From NCBI RefSeq assembly GCF_963678975.1, contig NC_089275.1, positions 17,744,220-17,808,219 on the forward strand: 64,000 nt of DNA. Direction: 5' to 3'. Below are positions 10,770 to 25,700 of this stretch, one piece after another. A program made the position numbers and the translations under genes. The stretch's first letter is position 1. The number at the start of each line of letters is the position of its first letter. Source of the DNA: Dysidea avara. Lineage: Eukaryota > Porifera > Demospongiae > Dictyoceratida > Dysideidae. The notes beneath the pieces were generated by a model. That model worked only from the letters and a program-made list of their open reading frames with translations. It was not told where the DNA came from and searched no databases.

Positions 10770-13700
10770 GTATACAATTACTCAAACATGTACTCTTTCT
10801 AATCATGTATCCTTCGGTACAGTAGTACTGTGTATTGGAAGTTAGGGTTTTTCTGGCCAAAAATATCATCCCAAAATGAGCTTCATCATCCTGGTGCCTT
10901 GGCAGTATTTGTTAGGTATTACCAAGTCTAAACATACCTCCAGTATGTCCCTAAATGCTTCCAATGGATTGTTACACAATATTAAAATATTTATTCAATG
11001 GAATTTTCTACGAGCTAATTGATGCCTTCAGGCAAGAATAATTTGATAATGGCTAAGGCTATGGGCTACTATTAGACATTACTTCATCCTGAGACATGCT
11101 TTAATATGCCATAACAAGAGTAACATGTTTGTAGGTGTCAATTTGTCAACATCCATAGTGTTAAAATGTCAATTAAAGGTAACGTTAAGTGTATAATACG
11201 TACATACAAGTACATGGTGGGCCATTAATCCCATATACTCCACCTTGCTTTCTGACATACTCTGAACCTTCAGGCACACAAAGTAATAGGTTTAACCAAC
11301 AGGTATGCATTTCTTATATGCAATAACATGTTTGCCATAGTGTTGGTATTGTTGTGAGATTCTACTGCTTTGTGAATGCTACCACAGATTCATTTCAGGT
11401 GTAGAACTATGGAAGAGGTTACAATAGTGTAAAAGACCGACTATTGTTATGCACATACAGTGTGGGACTTAATAAAATAAACCATTAGTCCTATAGCACC
11501 ATATCAAAGCTGGGCTCAAGTAAATGCTACAAAAAGTTCAGCTACAAAAACAAATCATTCTGTAGAGAGTTCAGCTACAACAAATCACCCTGTAAAGAGT
11601 TCAACTACAAGTAAGTCACCCAGTAGAGAGTTCAGCTACAAATAAGTCAACCAGTAGAGAACTCACCTAGTAGAGATTTCAGCTACAAACAAGTCACCCA
11701 GTGTAGAGTTCAGCAACAAACAAGTCACCCTTTAGAGCAATCAGCTACAAACAAGTTACCCAGTAGAGAGTTCAGCTACTCACCCTGCAGAGAGTTCAGC
11801 TACAAACAAGTTATCCTGTAAAATGTCAATCTATATACAAATAAGTCACCTAATAAGAGAGTTCAGCTACAAACAAATCACCCAGTAGAAAGTTCAGCTA
11901 CTAAAAGTCACACTGTAGAGAGTTTAGCTACAAAAAAGTCATCTGGTAGAAAATTCAAGTCACCTGCAGTGAGTTCTGCTACAAGCTAGCCACCCAGTAG
12001 AGAATTCAGCTACAAACAAACAAGTCACCCAATAGAGATTCAGCTACAAACAGTCTCTTGTGGTAAATTCTGCTACTTGTCACCTTGTATGAAAGTTCAG
12101 CTACAATTAAGCCACCTGGTAGAGAGTGCAGCTACAAATGGACTATAGTCAACCTTGTAGAGGGTTCAGCTAAAAACAACTGAATTTGTAGGAGAGATTT
12201 TTTTTACAGTAGTAAAACTATTATCTACAAATAAAATGTCTGCTCTGGATCTCTTCCTTCATTCTGTGGTAAGAAAAAAGGTAAAAAAAAGTCCCAAACC
12301 ATATAATCAAGACACACGGTAGTGTGTCGTGCGGCCCAAGAAGCCGGCGCGTAACACCCGTGAGTATATTGACAGGAAGAAAGAAAACACAATTTTCGCA
12401 CCTCCGTAGCTCTGTGCTGCCTTGATGAAACAAGACGATTTTTGCTGTGGACACTCCCTCCACCTTCAGCACTCCACATTCCAAATTTGAGCGAAATCGC
12501 TTCAAGCGTTCCCGAGATATTCGACTTCAAAAATTGGCTTAGTTTCTTTTTTCTTCTTCTTATTTTTCTTCCTCTTTTCGCACACTTACAAAAACTGCTA
12601 TAAAACGCGAACGCCATATCCAATCGCCTTGAAATTTGGCACACAGAAGGGGGGTATAAAGGCGCATCTCTGTACCAACTTTGGCTGGAATACGATAAAC
12701 AGGCAAAGAGTTATGAGTGATTAATCACGAAAAATAACACCAATATGTTGTCACGCCTACAGGGTAAACCGCGTATGGGAAGAAGCTGAAAATCGGTGGG
12801 CGAATAGGTTAACTACTCAGGGGCGTAGGCAGGATTTCCAAAAGGGGGGTTCTGCCCTAAGTATAGAATCTCCACAGCGGGGATCTGGGGCCGTGTACAC
12901 GTGTAAACATGTGTATTCTTATAAATTCATTCGCAATAGCGAGTAGAGGTACTTGAATTCCTCTGCCTGAAGACCTGTAGCTACCCATTTCAGTGGATTT
13001 GTGTAAGTTAATTCAGTTCTAGTTAACCAGTATCACGATTTAAAAAACTTAACTCTGAAAAGGGGGTTCGTCCGAACCCTTTGAAACGCCCCTGGCTACG
13101 CCCCTGCTACTGAACCTCAAACCTTTTGTGGTTTGAAAGAAATCGCGCTAAAAACCAGGAAGATACAACGAAAAAACCAACAGTGTGTAACAATTATGCA
13201 ATCGAGATTAGCTAATAAAAAACGACTGCTTGCCAAGCCTACCAGTAAGCATTCCAGACTGATTTTAAAATTTTGGAAAAATGGGCTTTTTATATGCTCA
13301 ATAGATAGAGTATTGATTGCCAATCTCAGAAATATATAGTTTGTTGGGTTGGAATTAGCTACTTTGGCATGCACAGTGCTTAAAAACTGAAAAAAGGTAC
13401 ATTTTTTCTCCAGGGCTCCCCATACATTTTACAGGGGAAGATGGCACAATTGAATCAGGAAGCCATTTAGCAATCTGGACTATCTTGAAACTGCAGTTGC
13501 TTCTAGCTGCAAGTTTGTACATGTAATGAGAGTAACTTCAGGTCTTATTGGATCTCAGCGATCTTTGTATGCTTTGTGGTGAGCAAATATGTTTCACCTA
13601 CTGCACACTTCTCAATACAATGGTGTATGCCCATAGGCAAGTGGCTATCTCAAGTTGGTAAAAACATCAAGTTAACAACTTATAAAGGTAAACAACTAAA

Positions 13701-16700
13701 GTGGAGGTGCCACAATGATGCAACAATACTTAAGGTGGAGTTGTGGTTTCAATTATGGCATTGTTATGCCGACTTTGAAGTGGTTTATACTTTGAGCTGA
13801 TGACACAACCATCAGAAAATTGCTCTGGAGCTGAAAATCGCTAACCCGAGCGAAGTAACTACGCACTTTAAAGTAAGCACCAGTGACTACCTTCCACCCG
13901 ACCGTACGTTTTTCAAAGTTTTAAAGTATTCTACATACATTACAAGGCTTGAAAAGATTACAAAACAACACAAAACTTACTTATATGTAACGCGCACGAT
14001 AAAACTAAGATTTTCATGATGATCAGCGTGTGGACAAACCCCACAGCGATTTTCACCCTCATTGGAGCTCGGACGACGGAGCAATCCCAAGTTCAACACG
14101 AGTTGTCATTTTGTACCAGGGTTCTATTGGGGAATATACGGAGAATTTTTTTATTAAAAAATCTCGGATACTGGAATGCCTACTACCAGGTAAACCGCTT
14201 GGGGTAATGCTTTGAAAATCGCTGTTAAGATGGAGTTATCATCTTAGAAAGGCTCTTCAATGGTGTAGAAGAATCAGACTTAAAGCCACGGACGAAATCC
14301 AACTTGGTGTAGCAAGTGCGAGATCGAGATACTCTAATAGAGCAGTCATCCTAATAGAGCAGTCATCCTAATAGAGCAGTCATCCTAATAGAGCAGTCAC
14401 CCGAAGAGAATTCAAGAGATCAGTTAGAAACAAGTAACCTGTATAGAGATCAGCTACAAACAAATCACCCTGTAGAGAGATCAGCTAGAAGAAATTACCT
14501 TGTAGGGAATTCATGCAACTATAAAACGAGATAATTCATCTAGAAGAAATCACCTTGTAGAGTTCAGCTACAAAGAAACCACAATGTAGAGAGTTCAGCT
14601 ACAAACAAATCGCCCTGTAGAGAGATCAGCTAGATGAAGTTACCTTGTAGAGAGTTCAGCTACAAAGAAACCATCATGTAGAGAGTTCAGCTGCAAACAA
14701 ATCACCTGTAGAGAGTTCAGCTACAAACAAATCTCCCTGTAGAGAAATCAGCTAGGAGAAGTTTCCTTGTAGAGAGTTCAGTTACAAAGAAACCACCATG
14801 TAGAGAATTCATTTACAAACTAGTGACCCTGTAGAGACATCAGCTAGAAGAAGTTACCTTGTAAAGAGTTCAGCTACATAGAAACCATTCTGTGAAGAGC
14901 TCAGCTACAAACAAATCACCCTGTAGAGAGATCAGCTAGAAGAAGTTACCTTGTTGATAGTTCAGCTACAAACAAATCACCCTGTAGAGAGATCAGCTAG
15001 AAGAAGTTACCTTGTAGAGAGTTCAGCTACAAAGAAACCATCATGTGGAGAGTTCAGCTGCAAACAAATCACCTGTAGAGAGTTCAGCTACAAACAAATC
15101 TCCCTGTAGAGAGATCAGCTAGAAGAAGTTTCCTTGTAGAGAGTTCAGTTACAAAGAAACCACCGTGTAGAGAATTCGTTTACAAACTAGTGACCTTGTA
15201 GAGACATCAGCTAGAAGAAGTTACCTTGTAAAGAGTTCGGCTACAAAGAAACCATTCTGTAAGGAGCTCAGCTGCAAAAAAATTCACCTTTTCAGAATTC
15301 CACTACAAACAAATCACCGTATGGAAAGATCAGCTAGAAGAAGTTACCTCGTAGAGAGTTCAGTTACAAAGAAACCACCATGTAGAGAATTCATTTACAA
15401 ACTAGTGACCCTGTAGAGACATCAGATAGAAGAAGTTACCTTGTAAAGAGTTCAGCTACATAGAAACCATTCTGTAAAGAGCTCAGCTGCAAACAAATCA
15501 CCTGTACAGAATTCAGCTACAAACAAATCACCCTGTAGAGAAATCAGCTAGAAGAAGTTACCTTGTTGATAGTTCAGCTACAAACAAATCACCCTGTAGA
15601 GAGATCAGTTACCTTGTAGAGAGTTCAGCTACAAAGAAACCATCATGTGGAGAGTTCAGCTGCAAACAAATCACCTGTAGAGAGTTCAGCTACAAACTAA
15701 TCTCCCTGTAGAGAGATCAGCTAGAAGAAGTTACCTAGTAGAGAGTTCAGTTACAAAGAAACTACCATGTAGAAAGTTCAGCTACAAACTAGTGACCTTG
15801 TGGAGACATCAGCTAGAAGAAGCTACCTTGTAGAGAGTTCAGCTACAAAGAAACCATTCTGTAAAGAGCTCAGCTGCAAACAAATCACCTGTACAGAATT
15901 CAGCTACAAACAAATCACCCTGTAGAGAGATCAGCTAGAAGAAGTTACCTTGTAGAGAGTTCAGCTACAAATTTAAAGAAACCATCATGTGGAGAGTTCA
16001 GCTGCAAACAAATCACCTGTAGAGAGTTCAGCTACAAAGAAACCACCATGTAGGGAGTTCAGCTAGAAGAAGTTACCTTGTAGAGAGTTCAGCTACAAAG
16101 AAACCATCATGAAGAGAGTTCAGCTGCAAACAAATCTCCCTGTAGAGAGTTCAGTTAGAAGAAGTTACCTTGTAGAGAGTTCAGCTACAAAGAAACCATC
16201 ATGAAGAGAGTTCAGCTAAAAAACAAATCACGCTGTAGAGAGATCAGCTAGAAGAAGTCACCTTGTAGAGAGTTCAGCTACAAAGAAACCACCATATAGA
16301 GAGTTCAGATGCAAACAAATCACCCTGTAGAGAGTTCAGTTAGAAGAAGTTACCTTGTAGAGAGTTCAGCTACAAAGAAACCACCATATAGAGAGTTCAG
16401 ATGCAAACAAATCACCCTGTAGAGAGATCAGCTAGAAGAAGTTACCTTGTTGATAGTTCAGCTACAAACAAATCACCCTGTAGAGAGATCAGCTAGAAGA
16501 AGTCACCTTGTAGAGAGTTCAGCTACAAAGAAACCACCATATAGAGAGTTCAGATGCAAACAAATCACCCTGTAGAAAAATCAGCTACAAACAAATCACC
16601 CTGTAGAAAGATCAGCTAGAAGAAGTAACCTTGTAGAGAGTTCAGCTACAAAGAAACCACCATGTAGGGAGTTCAGCTAGAAGAAGTTACCTTGTAGAGA

Positions 16701-19700
16701 GTTCAGCTACAAAGAAACCATCATGAAGAGAGTTCAGCTGCAAACAAATCTCCCTGTAGAGAGTTCAGTTAGAAGAAGTTACCTTGTAGAGAGTTCAGCT
16801 ACAAAGAAACCATTCTGTAAAGAGCTCAGCTGCAAACAAATCACCTGTACAGAATTCAGCTACAAACAAATCACCCTGTAGAAAGATCAGCTAGAAGAAT
16901 TCACCTTGTAGAGAGTTCAGCTACAAAGAAACCACCATGTAGGGAGTTCAGCTAGAAGAAGTTACCTTGTAGAGAGTTCAGCTACAAAGAAACCATTCTG
17001 TAAAGAGCTCAGCTGCAAACAAATCACCTGTATAGAATTCAGCTACAAACAAATCACCCTGTAGAGAGATCAGCTAGAAGAAATTACCTTGTAGAGAGTT
17101 CAGCTACAGTAAAAAGAAACCACCATGTTGAGAGTTCAGCTGCAAAGAAATCACCCTGTAGAAAATTCTGCCACAAACAAATTGCCCTGTAGAAAGATCA
17201 GTTAGAAGAAGTTATCTTGTAGAGAATTCAGCTACAAAGAAACCACCATGTATAGAGTTCAGCTAGAAGAAATTACCTTGTAGAGAGTTCAGCTACAAAG
17301 AAACCATCATCTAGATAGTTCAGCTGCAAACAAATCACCTGTAGAGAGTTCAGCTACAAACAAATCTCCCTGTAGAGAGATCAGTTAGAAGAAGTTACCT
17401 TGTAGAGAGTTCAGCTACAAAGAAACCATTCTGTAAAGAGCTCAGCAGCAAAAAAATCACCTGTACAGAATCCAGCTACAAATAAATCACCCTGTAGAGA
17501 GAACAGCTAGAAGAAGTTACCTTGTTGATAGTTCAGCTACAAACAAATCACCCTGTAGAGAGATCAGCTAGAAGAAGTTGCCTTGAAGAGTGTTCAGTTA
17601 CACAGAAACCACCATGGACAGTTCTGTAATAAATATATGTATTATATATATAATTTGTACATTTACTGATTTAATCAGAAATATTTATCTGCTTCATCTT
17701 TTCTTCTTCCTGTGGTAAAGAAAAAAAGATAGGTTAAAAAAGTCCCAAAGCAGACCATAGGCCGGCTTTGGGGTATACAAATACAAAAAGAAGTGAAATC
17801 TAATCCAAAACAGCCAAGCTGTAAAAAAGTGTGCGGCCCTCAAAAAAGGCTATGGTGGAAAAAGATGTGAAATCCAAGGTGGCGGCCAAGAAATGGCTGT
17901 GATGGTAGGTTAATGGTAAAAATTTTAATAACGACAATTCAGGTGAATTTTGTGCCAATTGACCAAGTGGCACCAAAATTCGCCTGAATTGTTGTTATTA
18001 AAATTTTTACCATTAACCTACCATCACAGCCATTTCTTGGCCGCCACCTTGGATTTCACATCTTTTTTCACCATAGCCTTTTTTGAGGGCCGCACACTTT
18101 TTTTACAGCTTGGCTGTTTTGGATTAGATTACAATATCTCCATAAAAACAGCCAAGCTGTAAAAAAATAGGAAAAAAAACCATGGTGAAAAATGTAAAAT
18201 TCAAGGTGGCAGCCAAGAAATGGCTGTGATGGTAGGTTATCAGCAAAAATGTGAATTCAGCTTTTGCCATTAACCTACCATCACAGCCATTTCTTGGCTG
18301 CCATCTTGGATTTCACATCTTTTTCACCATAGTTTTTTGGTAGCCACAGCTATTTGTTTTAGAGTTATCTGTTTTAGATATATATACACATATCCCAAAG
18401 AAACCCCAGTGATGACATTGAATACTTGCTGACATATCTGCACCCTTGCTGATTATTAAAAGCTGCACCTCCTGTAGGTTCCATAAGCAAAGCAGGTTCA
18501 GATGCTAAATCTGGGTCCTCTGCCAAGGCCATTTATACAACACCAGAACAAGCTAGTGTGGAATTTGGTATGCTTCTACTGGAAATATTGGAAGAGTTGC
18601 AGAAAAATGAAAGTAAAAATTTGAAAAGGCTAAAAGTCATGGCATCCACTTTAACTGTGAAAGACATGTCTGGGGTTAGAATGTTTAGTGATAGTGAACT
18701 TGAAGCAATACATGTTTGTAATGACATTGAGACACTTTTAACAATCAAACTACGTCACTGCTACAGATGGGATGACCACTCCATGTTGACTGTACTTATG
18801 TCATCGTTGAATGCAGAGAACTGTGTAAGATTGCTACATACATTTAAGATGAAAGTAGACATCAAGATGAAACTACAACAGATACATGAGCATTGCTTAA
18901 ATGAAAGCCAACAATTTCCAGAAGAGTACCACAAAATGGTTGCAATTGTGGATAACAAAATATTTTCTGCCATCACAAAGAAGGAGTATGATGAGCTAAG
19001 GCAGTTTATTGCAGAACATTGTGGAGTGGAGCCCTATGTGATGTCTCCATTTTCCCAAGCATCGTCATTTAACTCAATTGTCATTGAGTGGTTTATACCA
19101 ACAGCTGCAATTTCATACATGGTGCAGATAGCTGAAGCTAACATCGACAGCTTTAGTGAGAACACATTTGTTTATTTAAAAATATCATCAACAGTAATAT
19201 TTGATCACAGGAGCAGTGTAAGTTAGGGCCAGGGTGTAATATAATGCTTATAAATAAAAGTAGTGAAGCAAGGGAGGTCGTCTACACCAGAAATACATTG
19301 GTGGACGTTTAATCCCCATATACTTCAATCTATACCTGTGACTGGTTATATCACAGCAGTAGAATACCTCAGTTAAGTCGCACTGAGGACAAGTGTTAAT
19401 AACTAAGATATTCTGTGACTGTTGTGATATAATTGGCTTATATCCAAGTAAAAGACTGTCAATACTTTGATGTGGCTTCATATACAACCATGGAGACTGC
19501 TAATATCTATGACTGCTGTATTATATTGAAGTAAAAACTGTGGGCATTTTAACACCTTACTAGACAATATGTCCAAGTAAATTCTTTGAAGTATGGCTTT
19601 GCTGGGATATAATTAAGGATATCAAACGTTCACTAGTATATATGTGACCGGATTTGATAAAACCAGGCTTCCACACACATCCAGATTTATGGCTTTAAAA

Positions 19701-22700
19701 GTTCATAGCTCAATGTAGGAGTATGCTATCAGTTTCAAATTTGGATCTGTTATTATATAATGCAATGAAAGCATTGTGTGAAAATTGTCAGTCAATAGCA
19801 TACTGCATTGTAATGTTACAAGTGATTAAAGTCAAAGAATTGGATGTGTGTGGAAGCCTGGTTTTGTCAAATCCAGTCACATATTTAGGTTATTATTATT
19901 ATTATTATTATCAATTTTGTCAAAAGACCGGGTTGTACAAAAGGACAAGCCTGTAGGCGTACTTCCCACAAAAAGCACATACACACCAGAAATTACAAAA
20001 ACAATGACATAAGCAAATACACCTGTGAAACAAAACTACTAGAAGAACAAAAATAAATACTAACAAAACAAGAACATTAAGTATACAGAAGATTCAAAAA
20101 AGAAAACGACACTAGGTGAGATGACCTCCTTTCTTCACTACTTTTTATTTCTATGATCCCTAATCAAACTTAAATTAATTTCTAAAGTTTTTCCTTGTAC
20201 TGGCACTCGTACATAATAATATACATAAGCATATGTCTTGGAAAATTTATTTTGCTGGAATTTTCATGCTAGTTTTATCAGAATATTTTGTTATAATGTT
20301 TCTACAGCAATTTGAATATGATCAGCTACTATCAGCAGTTCAAAAGGGAGATACTACTGCAATGGAGAGATTGGTGAACATCAGATACCTTGATGTGAAT
20401 GCCTTGTTTAGGCACTTTAAGGTTAGTAGCTATTTAAAATGTGTTAGTGTACATGTGTGCATGTGTGTGGGGTTTAACAATGCAGTCCTTTGGTGTGGTT
20501 AATTTAGTTATTGATAATTTAATTAATCCACACTAAAACATCCAAGCTGTGAAAAAAGTGCAGCCTTAAAGAGCCTTGGTGAAAAAAGTTGTGAAATAAA
20601 AGGTGGCGGCAAACAAATAGTTGCAATGATGTTAATGCTAATAAATTTTAACAGTGCAGACGGCCATTATTATAATTTATTAGCATTAACATCATTGCAG
20701 CAATTTGTTGGCTGCCACCTTTGATTTCACAACTTTTTTCACTCAGGCTTTTTTTAAGGCCGCACCTTTTTTCACAGCTTGGCTGTTTTTGTGCGGATAT
20801 CACTTCTTTTTGTATTTGCAAGTTCCAAAGCAAGCCTATGGTTGGCCTTGATAATTATCTTTTTTTCCTTTACTACAGGAATTGTCGATGACTGCGTGGC
20901 TATAAAGAATTGAAATAAGATGAATTTTGAATGCATGTATACCCCCAATGATAGCTGAGCAGATTCAACTAAAATTAGGAATGGGAGATGCCCTATCCTG
21001 AGGAAACTTCCACAGCAGAAATGGTTAATTAAACCGTTCAAGCACTATGGAGTAACAGATGCATGAACACTTTTTTTTTAGATTTTTTTATTATTCCTGG
21101 GGTTACCAGCACCCCTTGCCACCACCCCTAGCACTAAAGATGTTAAAAATGCTAGACAAATATTAAGATCAAATTTCAATCAATGAACTGGAGCCACCTG
21201 ACCCTCAGCTAGTGCAAGGTCAGGTGCTCCTAGTGAAAGTGGACAGCCCTGGTTGATGTGATCTAGCTCCTCTCAAACACATAACAGTAGAGTGTAACAA
21301 AGAATAGCTAATCCTGCAATGCTGCCATGACATCACAGAACTATATAACAACTCCTGGGCAAGTCTTCTGTACAATACAGCAGCAGCATGACCCATACCA
21401 CCCCTTAATGTTGAAAATACAAGTGGGGTAAAGCAATCCATTTCTAATACGTTGTTCATACTTCTATTGTTTCCGAGGTTGTTTCTAAAATGTCGTTAAA
21501 GTGAGGATACTTGGATTGAATACTTTGACATCAAAAATGCCTTCTGATGTTACTTTCCCAGAATCCTGAAGCACAAACATCTACACGAGTTCCATCCTCA
21601 TTATTAGCTGTTGCAATTTGAAGGGTCTCACACCTGCAACGGTTATATGAAAACGGTATTTTCTGGTTTTGTAAAACAAGTATGTCGCCCACCCACACTG
21701 TCTGTACTTGACCACACTACACTGTTGCTGTTTTCATAATTTTTGTATTACTCTAATAGAACACACATTTTTCTGAGCACTCACATATAGAATGTTCACT
21801 GATATGTAGATCTACGAGCTATCATTCTAGTATACTAAACCAAAACTTTGATATAATTATAAGGTAGAAACTAAGTGAGGTGAGCAACTGACAGCAGTGG
21901 CAGAGTGGTAAGGGCTTGGGTGTATAGGTGTGGAGGTTTCGATGTTTCTTGTGCATGTTTTTTTCTTCTCAGTGACTGTTCTATTAGAGTATCTTGCTGA
22001 TCATGCTTTTTTCACATGTTTGGGGTTTTGTTTTATATCTCCTTAGCTAATACTCTCAAACTTTCAAACCAGAAAAAGTTTGCAATGTGATAGTAGCTTC
22101 ATGCACAGACTGATTTTCAAGTTATTCCATCAAGTGGATTACCCTGTAGGCATGACAAAAAATCGCTTCAAGGTTGTGCATAATTCCATTATTCTTAGCT
22201 CGATCTGTATGAAAATTGGGCTGTAAATGTGCTGCATTATGCTCTTATGCCCTCCAAATTTGAAGTAAATCAACTAAAGCACGTACGCATTATTGCAATT
22301 TTTCTAAAGTGTGCAAAAAATTTACGGGAGGAGATTAAGAAGAAAAATATGAAGAAAATAATATGAATTTTGAAAGCGAATATCTCAGTGATGGCGTGGT
22401 GGATTTAGCTCAAATTTAGAATAGGAGTTGCTCTTCCCTGAGGGAGTTTCTGCAGCATAACTAGTACTTTTCCGTTCAGGCACTATTGAGCTACGAATGC
22501 ATGAAAACAGCATTTTCTTGGTTCCTGCACACTTGTCTGTCGCGCATCTGCACTAGCTGTACTTGGTTGCACAACACACTATCGTGAGTCCTGATATCAT
22601 TACTTGAGATTTGTAATATTGATAGAACATTATTTATGCTTGTATTTTACTGAATCCATTTGTCAAAAATTTGAGGAATTTTATGGTTGGATTTGCTATC

Positions 22701-25700
22701 AATTAAACAGTTTTTTTGCAAACCAGAGTGCACTCAGGATTTATATATTAATAATATTTATATAGTATCCAAGAGGCTGTTGTCTCAATAGTGTTTAGAA
22801 ACTTACCTTTCAAATAATATTTCTTACTGCATGGTTGTAAGGGTACGATGTAAAGATTACTGATGCTGATGTATTAAATTAACTAGCCTGTAATATTCGT
22901 TAAATAGTTAAATTTTACTCTTCAGTAATTATGAAGTAACAATTTCAAAGTATACAATTGTTACATTACAGTGGAAGAAGACTGCTTTGCATTTTGCTGC
23001 TAAGGGTGGACATGATCAAGTAGTGGAAACGCTGATCAAGTTGGGGGCAGAAGTGAATGCAATTGATGAGGTTAGTCAGGAGCTATGTGTACTATAATAC
23101 ATACGTAACTGTGTAAATTGTATGGAACCAGGGTCAGCCAGCATTATAGTAATTGAAATAAAGTCTAATGTAATAGAATTCCATTTAAAATTTCATTTGA
23201 TGTACATATTTTGTTGCTACAGATACAAATTTAGCCTTTTCCCTTTATTTTTTATTTGTTTATCTTATTTATTATTTGTAAGACCTTGTTTAATCATCCT
23301 TGTATCGTTCTTTAAACTTCTCTCAAAAACGCAATTTCCTGGTTTGAACCAACTACTTTGCTAGTCTCGTGCCTACAGTAAGTGTTTAATAGACTACAGC
23401 AAGTGTTTAGGCCTTTGTGAGAGATTTTGGCGAGGGAATTCAAACCATAATATTATGTAGATTTTGTAACAAAGGATATCACATCATCTGTGACTGTTAC
23501 ACACTGTTGTACTTTCACTCATAGTACCTTCACATCTTGTCCATATCACTTCTTGTATAGCCGGTTCCACTTTTGAGCCTTGTTGTAAGTTAGGCATGTC
23601 ATCAACACAGCCTTTTATCCTTGCGTTGTACTGCTAGGGGGTTTAAACTTTTGCTAAATATGAAAGATACTTTGCTGTTTCTCCGAGCAACTGTTCCTGC
23701 ATTGCTCTGATATTCCCTCTGGTTCTCTGGTAAGGAAGAAGCTTATCACAGTTAAAGGTACAGACTATATATTTGAGAAGAAAGTTATTGCTTTTTGGGC
23801 TTCTTTTCTCACTTTCAATCTCATTTTATTTTGCTTTGAGGGTTGGTACCATCCTAGTTCCGTCTATTACTTACTTGAGTTCATTGTAGCAAAGTTTCAC
23901 AATTGTTGGTTACAAAGTTCTGTCGTTACAACAGTTTGTTTCTCTTTGGTCCAAGTGCAGCAAGCATAACGAGTATGTTTGTGATGTAATACATGGAATT
24001 CCAATAGATTTAGTGACATCACGTTATTTCACATGTGTTTCCCATCTCTTCTATGCACTTTATTATCTATGATTCAAGTAAGCATACAAATCTCTAAACC
24101 ATACAGTGCAAATATTAAAATTTTGATGAATAGGATGATTGAGCATTTTAATAGATAAATTTTGATGTGTATAGAAGAATACTTTAATGCAGAAGTTGTG
24201 ATGAATTGCAATGCAGATTGTCAAATTTACCGCCGTTGAACTTTTGCGCTATACCACACACTTGTTGCACATATTGAGCAGGCTAGGGTGTCACCACACA
24301 TTCTCTAAAAGCTACATGTCCTTTTGTGTGAAAGTATTTGAAGCTGATAACTGTATATTTAAATATTGAAAGGACAACACAATTTGTGTGCATAAGACTG
24401 CTGGGCTTCCAGTACATGCATATAATTATTAAACTAGGTTTCACATGGTACGTACATTGTTTTTTCACAGCCTACTGTAAACAGGGAAAATTTCATTGAA
24501 AAAATTCACGTTTTCTGTGGTTTCAAAGCAAATTACAAAAAATTCCCCATTAAAGTGAAATAATGCTACTATGTATTATCAAGAGTTCATAATATATATA
24601 CTGAGGAGAGTATGCTACTCTCATATACCCCTGTAGAAGGGCGTATCGTGAAATTATGATGTAACGACAAGATGTAGTGGTTTCTGACATACAAGCAGCC
24701 ATAAAAGTGCAAGAATCGTTAGCACCGTTTCACACTCGCGACGCTTAAGATAGCCGTATTCGTGAATGGTCTAGCAAGAAGCGCCTACTAAGCGGTCTTA
24801 ACCCATGAAGGAACAATTGTAGTTCGGTGAGAAACGCTTAGAGCTGGAGATGATTTGGTTGCTAGCGACGTTGTAGGCACACGTTCAATCGATACCATGT
24901 TCAACTAATGACATCATTAATTATACAAAGAAAAACGGGCGAACTCAAAAGTTCTACATCATAACTTCATGATACGCCCTTCTACAGGGGTATATGAGAG
25001 TAGGATACTCTCCTCAGTATATATAATATATATTATTATGAACTCTTGGTATTATTTACAATTTTAAGCTATATACTGCGAAAGTTTTACCATGAATCAT
25101 CTTACCCGCAAAACTAGTTCATCCATTGTGTACTTAACCCAACATTACATCTGCAAGATTGTTGGCATAATATACAAGATGCCAATACTTTTCATCTTTC
25201 TCAATTCAGTTCAGTGACTTTTTAATACACTGTGCTGTAAAAGAATGGCACGAAAAAGTTACATACAGTATATGCTGTGCAAGTTTACTGCTTATTCTTT
25301 TAGCACAAGCGGACTCCACTACACCTTGCTGTAGAAAGTGGACAGGTGCGAGTAATACAAATATTGATAAAATTAGAAGCAAATGTTAATTCAGGCGAAG
25401 AGGTGAGGAAGTATTCCATACACACTTCATGTACGTAGTTATTGGTTGTTCTAGACTGAATGGACTCCACTACACATTGCTACACAAAATGGCCACTCTG
25501 AAGTAGTTGAGATATTGATTAAGTCAGAAGCAAATGTAAATGCCACTGACAAAGTTAGAACACTGTAATACTGTATGCTGTCATTAACTCAATATTTTCT
25601 TTGTTTATCATTGCAGGATGGATGGACTCCTCTACATGTTGCTGTGGATAACGGTTATGCTGGCATTGTAAACTTGCTTATTAAGTCAGAAGCAAATGTC

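Noticed and set aside
14016..14215. Two overlapping 60-codon frames upstream of array 2
   Set aside because: No family resemblance, and the region looks like the non-coding head of the array-bearing repeat.
14401..17625. Possible CRISPR array
   Set aside because: The units are contiguous and vary along their whole length, there are no unique spacers, no cas genes, and the setting is a eukaryotic intron. It is a satellite.
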